A stretch of 10,505 nt of DNA. Source: Chloroflexota bacterium (GTDB lineage: Bacteria > Chloroflexota > Anaerolineae > UBA4142). Under the pieces are notes generated by a model, which worked only from the letters and a program-made list of their open reading frames with translations, did not search any database and had not been told where the DNA came from. This document shows, in pieces, positions 5,807 through 10,505 of the stretch (position 1 is the first letter of the stretch; every line of letters begins with the position of its first letter). Both the position numbers and the translations under genes were made by a program. The stretch covers positions 1 to 10,505 of the forward strand of contig JAMCRS010000193.1 of assembly GCA_023380675.1 (NCBI GenBank), written 5' to 3'.

Positions 5807-6181
5807 ATGGAATCAAAGCTCTACGTCGGAAACCTGTCTTACAACATCAATGAGGAGCAGCTTCGGCAGCTCTTCAGCCAGGCCGGGGAGATCAAGGAAA
5901 TCTCGTTGATCGTAGACCGCGATACCCGGCGCCCCAAAGGTTTCGGCTTTGTGGAGATGACGACCCAGGCCGATGCCGAAAAGGCGATCCAGATGTTCAA
6001 CGACTACGAGCTCGACGGGCGCAAGTTGATTGTCAACATGGCGCGCCCGCGCGAAGAGCGCGGGGCCGGCGGCGGCCGTGGGGGCTACGGCGGCGGCGGT
6101 GGTCGTGGGGGCTACGGCGGTGGCGGTGGACGCGGCGGCAACCGTGGCGGCGCCTTCACCGGCAACCGCAAACGCTTCTAA
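5807..6181 (+). CDS. Glycine-rich RRM RNA-binding protein
   Basis: This 124-residue cytoplasmic protein has one RNA-recognition motif and an RGG-like tail, like the small Rbp proteins of cyanobacteria and other bacteria and the plant glycine-rich proteins. Bacterial members bind RNA, and several are cold-induced; the target here is unknown. RNP2 is LYVGNL (5-10) and RNP1 is KGFGFVEM (44-51), both with the aromatic residues needed for RNA stacking (Tyr6, Phe46, Phe48). The RRM ends near residue 80. The tail (about 86-117) is Gly/Arg/Tyr-rich with two nine-residue repeats, GRGGYGGGG, and ends basic (NRKRF). GGGAG at 5794-5798 lies 8 bases before the ATG. It has its own strong upstream promoter and long leader, so it is probably transcribed and controlled separately from the operon before it. 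Autoregulation by binding its own leader is possible but only an inference. Confidence 0.93.
   Translation: MESKLYVGNLSYNINEEQLRQLFSQAGEIKEISLIVDRDTRRPKGFGFVEMTTQADAEKAIQMFNDYELDGRKLIVNMARPREERGAGGGRGGYGGGGGRGGYGGGGGRGGNRGGAFTGNRKRF
6074..6139 (+). repeat. 27-base tandem repeat coding the RGG tail
   Basis: Two 27-base units (6074-6100 and 6101-6127), each coding GRGGYGGGG, are followed by a 12-base partial unit coding GRGG (6128-6139). The units differ by only a few bases. Such repeats change length readily by slippage or unequal recombination, and would change tail length in frame. Confidence 0.8.
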
Positions 6182-6208
6182 CACCTTACGATTCAACCGG
6201 ATCGAATC

Positions 6209-6278
6209 ACGCGCGGCGTCGGATCCTTCTCCCCACCTTGGGAGAAGGCCCGCCGCGCGTTTCGCTGTACGCGCGGTG
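6209..6278. repeat. Three-arm inverted repeat between the RRM and VIT/VWA genes
   Basis: An outer ten-base arm ACGCGCGGCG (6209-6218) is the perfect reverse complement of CGCCGCGCGT (6251-6260). Between them CCTTCTCCC (6225-6233) and GGGAGAAGG (6240-6248) form a perfect nine-pair inner stem with a six-base loop. The middle arm can pair instead with ACGCGCGGTG (6269-6278) around an eight-base loop, nine Watson-Crick pairs and one G-U. The two folds exclude each other. There is no T tract, so a classic intrinsic terminator is not clear. It may be a terminator of the RRM transcript, a switch in the leader of the next gene, or a dispersed REP-like repeat. Confidence 0.7.
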
Positions 6279-6329
6279 CGGGCAAAACTCAGCCTCCGCG
6301 GGATGGAACTCCTCTCCCCAAGATAGCGT

Positions 6330-6376
6330 CTACTCTGCGAGCCTTGTCTTACGCAAGCCACATCTTCGCAGAGGAG
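6330..6376 (+). promoter_or_regulatory. Hairpin sequestering the VIT/VWA gene's ribosome-binding site
   Basis: CTACTCTGCGA (6330-6340) pairs with TCGCAGAGGAG (6366-6376): eight pairs, one A/G mismatch, two pairs. The 25-base loop holds a small CTTG/CAAG stem. All of the Shine-Dalgarno GAGGAG (6371-6376) lies in the 3' arm, so the fold should hide it, and ATG 6383 follows closely. This could be translational control. No ligand domain or known riboswitch was recognised. Confidence 0.5.
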
Positions 6377-6382
6377 CCTCAA

Positions 6383-8902
6383 ATGACATCCCCAAAGCGT
6401 TCTGACATCCGGTTCGCAGTACTAGCGGCGGCAATGGTCGCGGTTGCGGCGCTTGGACCGGCAGTCGCTCGTGCCGACGGGCTGATCGTCGTCGATTGCC
6501 CTCCGATCGTAATATACCCGGCGGATATCCCGCCCGCGCCGACGAATGGCCCGCTGGCGGTTCCGCCGATCTTGACACGGGTGCCACCGACGGTTATCGC
6601 ACCGCGCCGCGATTGTCCCAACTATCTTTCGGTCAAAAACCACAATGTCACGGTGACGATCGACGATCAGGTCGTCCGCACACGGGTCGACCAGACTTTT
6701 GTAAACGACAGCGGCTATCAACTCGAAGGCACGTATGTGTTCCCGCTCCCGTCGGACGCGTCGATAAGCGATTTTGCAATGTGGGTCGACGGCCAGCGTC
6801 TGGAAGGACAGGTGTTGGACAGCAACCAGGCGCGGCAGACGTACGAGGATATCGTGCGGCGGCAGCGCGACCCCGCGCTCCTGGAATACGCCGGTCAGAA
6901 CGCGTTTCGAGCTAGTATCTTTCCAATTGCCCCACACGGTGACAAACGGGTCGAGATCGAGTACTCTCAGATCCTCAAGGCGCAGAATGGACTGGTGCGG
7001 TACGTCTATCCGCTCGACACCGAGAAATTCTCGCCGACGCCGATCGGGAATGTGTCGATCGACGTTACGCTAAAGTCAAGAGCGGGACTCAAAGCCATAT
7101 ACTCTCCAACGCACGACGTCTCGATCACACGGAACGGCGAGCACGCTGCGACCGTGAGCTATGAGGCCTCGCAGGTCACGCCCGACCGAGATTTCGTCCT
7201 CTACTACTCGGTCTCCGAGGACAGCATCGGCCTCAACCTTCTCTCGTTCAAGGCCGGCGGTGACGACGGATTCTTTGTAATGCTCGTCGCGCCCAAGGTA
7301 CAGATCGACGCGGCTCAAGTTGTATCCAGGGACGTCGTCCTGGTCCTCGACACCTCCGGTTCGATGCAAGGCCAAAAGATCGCACAGGCAAAGAGCGCCT
7401 TGAACTTTGTTCTGGATCATCTAAACCCCGGCGACCGCTTCGACATAGTTGCGTTCAACTCGACCACGCGGACGTTCGCTTCCTCGCTGCGCGGCCTGTC
7501 GAGTCTGAACGACGCGCGAGACTTTGTTGCCTCCTTACGCGCCGAAGGTTCGACGAACATCAACCGAGCGTTGTTGGAAGCGTTGTCGACGGTTGACCCG
7601 TCGCGTCCGACGGCCGTGTTGTTCCTTACGGACGGACTGCCGACGACCGGAGAGACGGACACGCAGCGAATCATCGGAAACGTGACGCGCGCTGCCGGCA
7701 ACAACGTGCGCCTGTTTGCGTTCGGCGTCGGCAACGACGTCAACACGTCGCTGCTCGACACGCTGTCCGAGCGCCTCAAAGGCGCCAGTGACTATGTCCG
7801 GCCCGACGAGCGGATCGATGAAATCGTCTCCACCTTCTACGCTCAGGTGTCGACGCCCGTTCTCTCCGATATTTCGGTCGACTGGGGCGGCATCCCTGTG
7901 AGCGATGTGTTTCCCTATCCTCTGCCCGATCTCTTTGCCGGGTCGCAGTTGGTGATCGCCGGTCGGTATCAAAGAGGCGGGGCCGCGACGATTACGCTCA
8001 AAGGCGTGGTGAACGGCCAGACTCAGGCCTTTCGCTACCCAGACGTTACATTCAGCTCGTCCGACGAACGCGATAGGGGCGCAACCGCCACTGATTTCGT
8101 GCCGCGGCTCTGGGCGACCCGCAAAATTGGCTATCTCTTGAGTCAGGTTCGATTGGATGGCGAATCGAAAGAGGCGGTAGACGAAGTCGTTTCGCTCGCC
8201 GTGCGTTACGGAATCGTGACACCTTACACGTCGTTTCTGGTCGACGACCGGTCGGATGTGCTTACCGAGTCTGGACGGAATGACGCGGCACAGGATTTGC
8301 TCAAATCGTTTGCGCCGAGCGCGATGCCGACGAGCGGGGCGAGTGCGGTCCAACAGAGTCTGCAGCAAAGCCAGCTGCGCGGTGCCGGCGCACCGCCAGC
8401 CGTCGCTCCGCAGCCAGCCGCGCCGGGCTCGCCGAATGCCGCCCCCGCCGTTCAAACCGTAGGCGACAAGACGTTCTTGCTCCGGGGCGGCATTTGGAGT
8501 GACACGCAATTCGACGCTGAGAAAATGAATGCGCAGGCCATCGCTTTCGGCAGCGACGCGTATTTCGCGTTGCTCAGGAATCACCCCGAATGGGCCGGGT
8601 ACATGGCGCTCGGGACGCACGTGATCTTTGTGGCGGATGGCTCGGCGTTCGAAATCGCCGACGATGGAAGCGGAGCGACGGATGCGGCCGCGGTGCCAAC
8701 GCCGGCGCTGGGATCGCCAACCCCGGACCTCGGCGGACTGCACACCAACAGCGCTGGGAGCCAAACCTATTCAGCAAATGGTTCGGGAGAGCCTCAAAGC
8801 TACAGCGATCTCCTCGGCCCGGCGGTCGTAGGCGGTGCTTTGGGTCTTGGAGGCATTGGCCTGGCATGCGCTGTCGCCCTCGTCGCGCTTCGACGGCGAT
8901 GA
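6383..8902 (+). CDS. Exported VIT and VWA domain protein with C-terminal membrane anchor
   Basis: This 839-residue protein resembles bacterial homologues of inter-alpha-trypsin inhibitor heavy chains. ATG 6383 was chosen over an upstream in-frame TTG at 6344 because GAGGAG (6371-6376) lies 6 bases before it and a signal peptide follows at once (hydrophobic about 11-29, likely cleavage after AVARA, residue 31). A proline-rich segment with Cys39 and Cys78 comes next. The VIT domain spans about 85-205 (EGTYVFPLPSDASISDFAM at 115-133). The VWA domain spans about 315-490 with a complete metal-ion-dependent adhesion site: DTSGS (323-327), Thr391 and Asp417. A Gln/Ala/Pro-rich linker (about 645-690) precedes a conserved block, GDKTFLLRGGIWSDTQFD (694-711). 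A membrane helix (about 811-836) with final RRR anchors it, so most of the protein lies outside the cytoplasm. A role in adhesion or surface protein interaction is the family expectation; the ligand is unknown. Confidence 0.93.
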   Translation: MTSPKRSDIRFAVLAAAMVAVAALGPAVARADGLIVVDCPPIVIYPADIPPAPTNGPLAVPPILTRVPPTVIAPRRDCPNYLSVKNHNVTVTIDDQVVRTRVDQTFVNDSGYQLEGTYVFPLPSDASISDFAMWVDGQRLEGQVLDSNQARQTYEDIVRRQRDPALLEYAGQNAFRASIFPIAPHGDKRVEIEYSQILKAQNGLVRYVYPLDTEKFSPTPIGNVSIDVTLKSRAGLKAIYSPTHDVSITRNGEHAATVSYEASQVTPDRDFVLYYSVSEDSIGLNLLSFKAGGDDGFFVMLVAPKVQIDAAQVVSRDVVLVLDTSGSMQGQKIAQAKSALNFVLDHLNPGDRFDIVAFNSTTRTFASSLRGLSSLNDARDFVASLRAEGSTNINRALLEALSTVDPSRPTAVLFLTDGLPTTGETDTQRIIGNVTRAAGNNVRLFAFGVGNDVNTSLLDTLSERLKGASDYVRPDERIDEIVSTFYAQVSTPVLSDISVDWGGIPVSDVFPYPLPDLFAGSQLVIAGRYQRGGAATITLKGVVNGQTQAFRYPDVTFSSSDERDRGATATDFVPRLWATRKIGYLLSQVRLDGESKEAVDEVVSLAVRYGIVTPYTSFLVDDRSDVLTESGRNDAAQDLLKSFAPSAMPTSGASAVQQSLQQSQLRGAGAPPAVAPQPAAPGSPNAAPAVQTVGDKTFLLRGGIWSDTQFDAEKMNAQAIAFGSDAYFALLRNHPEWAGYMALGTHVIFVADGSAFEIADDGSGATDAAAVPTPALGSPTPDLGGLHTNSAGSQTYSANGSGEPQSYSDLLGPAVVGGALGLGGIGLACAVALVALRRR

Positions 8903-8945
8903 TCCCGTGGTCGCTCGGCATCTCATAGACATGATTTCCGTTCCC

Positions 8946-8995
8946 GAACAGCATTGTTCTCGCCGGGACTGGCCGGTTGGCCCGGCAGTCCGGCG
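8946..8995. terminator. Double hairpin after the VIT/VWA gene, probable terminator
   Basis: GAACA (8946-8950) pairs with TGTTC (8955-8959). Directly after it, a larger stem pairs CGCCG/CGGCG, GACTG/CAGTC and CCGG/CCGG (8961-8976 with 8982-8995), 14 pairs with two single-G bulges and a five-base loop. Neither strand has a T tract after the stem. The place, about 45-95 bases past the VIT/VWA stop, suits a terminator or an mRNA 3'-end protector. Confidence 0.5.
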
Positions 8996-9019
8996 AAATA
9001 GAAAACCACGGAGGGACGT

Positions 9020-9250
9020 GTGTGCGTCGTCGACTCTATCGAAATCCAGGCCCTGCCGGATCGCGTCTGGTATGTGCTCGCACACGCCGACGAGTTTCAA
9101 CTTCAGTCCGGCGGCACTCGTGAAGAGATCACGTCAGACCAGCAGCAAGGTGTCGGAACGGCGTTCGCCAAAAACCCGTTTTCTCGCAGAAAACGGGTTG
9201 CGGCCCACGCTCGCGCCGGAGATTTGGCGAGGGCATTGACTATCGAATGA
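9020..9250 (+). pseudogene. Truncated SRPBCC (START/polyketide cyclase-like) family gene
   Basis: The 76-codon frame starts at GTG 9020, with GGAGGG at 9010-9015. Its start, DSIEIQALPDRVWYVLAHADEF (residues 5-26), followed by SGGTREEI and GVGTAF, looks like the N-terminal part of SRPBCC ligand-binding proteins, in which a beta strand, a proline and VW-VL-D open a domain of about 140-150 residues. Similarity stops near residue 50 (base 9170), exactly where the terminator of the convergent gene begins. The rest, rich in Arg and Ala, is probably not real coding sequence. No C-terminal half was found in other frames. The frame overlaps the end of the minus-strand gene by 11 bases. It could instead be a very short real protein, which I think less likely. 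A full-length protein of this family binds small hydrophobic molecules. Confidence 0.65.
9170..9199 (-). terminator. Intrinsic terminator of the pyrimidine-nucleoside phosphorylase gene
   Basis: AACCCGTTTTCT (9173-9184) and AGAAAACGGGTT (9188-9199) form a perfect 12-pair stem with a three-base loop. Read on the minus strand the stem runs into TTTTT (9174-9170), making a textbook intrinsic terminator about 40 bases past the phosphorylase stop. On the plus strand no T tract follows. It lies inside the SRPBCC remnant. Confidence 0.85.
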
Positions 9251-10505
9251 TGTTTCGAATCAGGCGTGGTGGCGGTGGAGGCTGGCGGCCCAACTCACAG
9301 GCAGCCATGAGCCGCTGCTCTGCCTCGTCGCACGATTCATGATCGCGAGCGTGCAGCGTCAAGAGCGGCTGTCCGCGGGTGACGTGGTCGCCCACCTTGC
9401 GCTCGAACACGACTCCCACATCGTAGTCTATTGGGGCATTCTTTTTCTCACGGCCCCCACCCAGCCCGACGACGGTTCGTCCCACCACTTCTGCGTCGAT
9501 CGTCGTGACAAATCCGTCCTGAGGCGACAGCACCGGTCTGACTACCGGAGCGTGCGGCAGCAGCGCATAGTCGTCGACGACATTACGGTCGCCCCCTTGG
9601 CCCGCGATCCATTCTCCGAACTTGCCTAATGCGCGGCCGCTATCCAACGCGCCGCGCAGCTTGGAACGCGCCTCCGCCGTGTCGGCGGCCGCACCGGCAA
9701 GAAGGACCATTTGTTCGGCGATGACCATACAGTGCTCTAGGAGATCGGCCGGCCCCCGTCCTTTGAGCGTCTCGATCGCTTCGATCACCTCCAGAGCGTT
9801 TCCCACCGCGTTTCCGAGTGGCTGGTCCATAGCTCCGACGACGGCTGCCACGCTTCTATCCACTTGGTGCCCTATCTTGACCATGAGTTTCGCCAGAGCC
9901 GTGGCGGTCTCTTCAGTCTTCATGAACGCGCCTAGCCCGACCTTGACGTCCAGCACAATGATGTGCGCGCCGGCCGCGATCTTTTTGCTCATGATCGAGC
10001 TGGCGATAAGCGGTAAGGAACCTACGGTGGCGGTGACGTCCCGCAGGCCGTAGAGCTTGCCGTCCGCCGGCGCGAGATCGTGCGTTTGCCCGCTGACGAC
10101 GATGCCGTGTTTCTTCAGTTGAGCGACGAATTCATCCTTGCTGAGGTCGGCACGAAACCCGGGAATGGACTCGAGCTTGTCGAGCGTTCCGCCGGAGAAA
10201 CCGAGGCCCCGGCCCGACATTTTTCCGACAGGCAGGCCGAGGCACGCGACCAAGGGCGCGACCACGAGCGTCGTCTTGTCGCCGACGCCTCCGCTCGAAT
10301 GCTTGTCGAGGACCTTTGGAGCCACGGAGGAAAGGTCGAGCACCTGGCCGGAATGCGCCATCGCGATCGTGAGCGCGCTCGTCTCTTCTTCGTCCATTCC
10401 TCGAATAAAGACGGCCATCGCCCACGCGGATGCCTGGTAATCCGGAATCTCGCCGCTCGCATAGCCCTGGATGAAATATTCTATTTCTTCACGCGAAAGC
10501 GCAAG
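9240..10505 (-). CDS. Pyrimidine-nucleoside phosphorylase (thymidine phosphorylase family), 5' partial
   Basis: The enzyme cleaves thymidine, deoxyuridine or uridine with phosphate into the base and (deoxy)ribose 1-phosphate for nucleoside salvage. The frame is open to the window edge: 421 residues are visible, and reading in from base 10505 gives LSREEIEYFIQGYASGEIPD, typical of the family's N-terminus, so only about 15 residues are missing. ATG 10418 is internal. The phosphate loop KHSSGGVGDKTT, with the catalytic-site His, is at 10304-10269. The signature reads SGRGLGFSGGTLDKLE, where GHTGG is usual. LRDVTATVGS and ASSIMSKK supply the Arg, Ser and Lys that hold the base, and DVKVGLGAFM follows. 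The C-terminal domain includes PQDGFVTTIDAE and ends in a Pro-rich tail, RQPPPPPRLIRNIIR. The gene is convergent with the SRPBCC remnant and has its own terminator. The symbol could be pdp or deoA; sequence alone does not decide substrate range. Confidence 0.94.
   Translation of the reverse strand, partial: LALSREEIEYFIQGYASGEIPDYQASAWAMAVFIRGMDEEETSALTIAMAHSGQVLDLSSVAPKVLDKHSSGGVGDKTTLVVAPLVACLGLPVGKMSGRGLGFSGGTLDKLESIPGFRADLSKDEFVAQLKKHGIVVSGQTHDLAPADGKLYGLRDVTATVGSLPLIASSIMSKKIAAGAHIIVLDVKVGLGAFMKTEETATALAKLMVKIGHQVDRSVAAVVGAMDQPLGNAVGNALEVIEAIETLKGRGPADLLEHCMVIAEQMVLLAGAAADTAEARSKLRGALDSGRALGKFGEWIAGQGGDRNVVDDYALLPHAPVVRPVLSPQDGFVTTIDAEVVGRTVVGLGGGREKKNAPIDYDVGVVFERKVGDHVTRGQPLLTLHARDHESCDEAEQRLMAACELGRQPPPPPRLIRNIIR

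Noticed and set aside
7535..8764. 409-codon minus-strand open frame opposite the VIT/VWA gene
   Set aside because: Arg/His-rich composition without recognisable motifs; it mirrors codon bias of the true gene on the plus strand.

Overview
The window is GC-rich, almost entirely protein-coding, with typical bacterial gene spacing and Shine-Dalgarno sites. It looks like one end of a metagenomic or draft contig: the first 13 bases are identical to the 3' end of Illumina adapters, and the other end cuts through a gene. The taxon cannot be fixed from one window. A bacillopeptidase F-like S8 protease, a VIT/VWA surface protein, an RRM-RGG protein and a pyrimidine-nucleoside phosphorylase together made me think of Chloroflexota, but this is a weak inference from gene content. 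No rRNA, tRNA, CRISPR array, insertion sequence or phage gene was seen.

Layout. (1) 149-5290: five plus-strand genes in tight order: prmC (release-factor glutamine methyltransferase), a Cof-type HAD phosphatase overlapping it by one base (TGATG), tsaC (threonylcarbamoyl-AMP synthase for tRNA t6A), a GT4 glycosyltransferase and a secreted S8 protease. The first and third serve translation fidelity; the last two serve the cell surface and secretion. The spacing suggests one transcript. (2) 5291-5806: a 516-base gap with a strong extended -10 promoter, a 20-codon upstream ORF, an intrinsic terminator inside that ORF and further hairpins, leading to (3) a 124-aa glycine-rich RRM RNA-binding protein. 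(4) 6182-6382: a structured spacer with a three-arm inverted repeat and a hairpin that pairs the whole Shine-Dalgarno of the next gene. (5) 6383-8902: a large exported, membrane-anchored VIT/VWA protein. (6) 8903-9250: a double hairpin, then the N-terminal part of an SRPBCC-domain gene that loses similarity where it meets the terminator of the convergent gene. (7) 9240-10505, minus strand: pyrimidine-nucleoside phosphorylase, 5' end outside the window.

The protein genes belong to known families. The most promising undescribed material is non-coding: the leader of the RRM gene (promoter, upstream ORF, terminator, long structured tail), which looks like an attenuator or a small RNA, and the structured spacer before the VIT/VWA gene. 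Both are hypotheses from base complementarity read by eye; no folding or database search was run.
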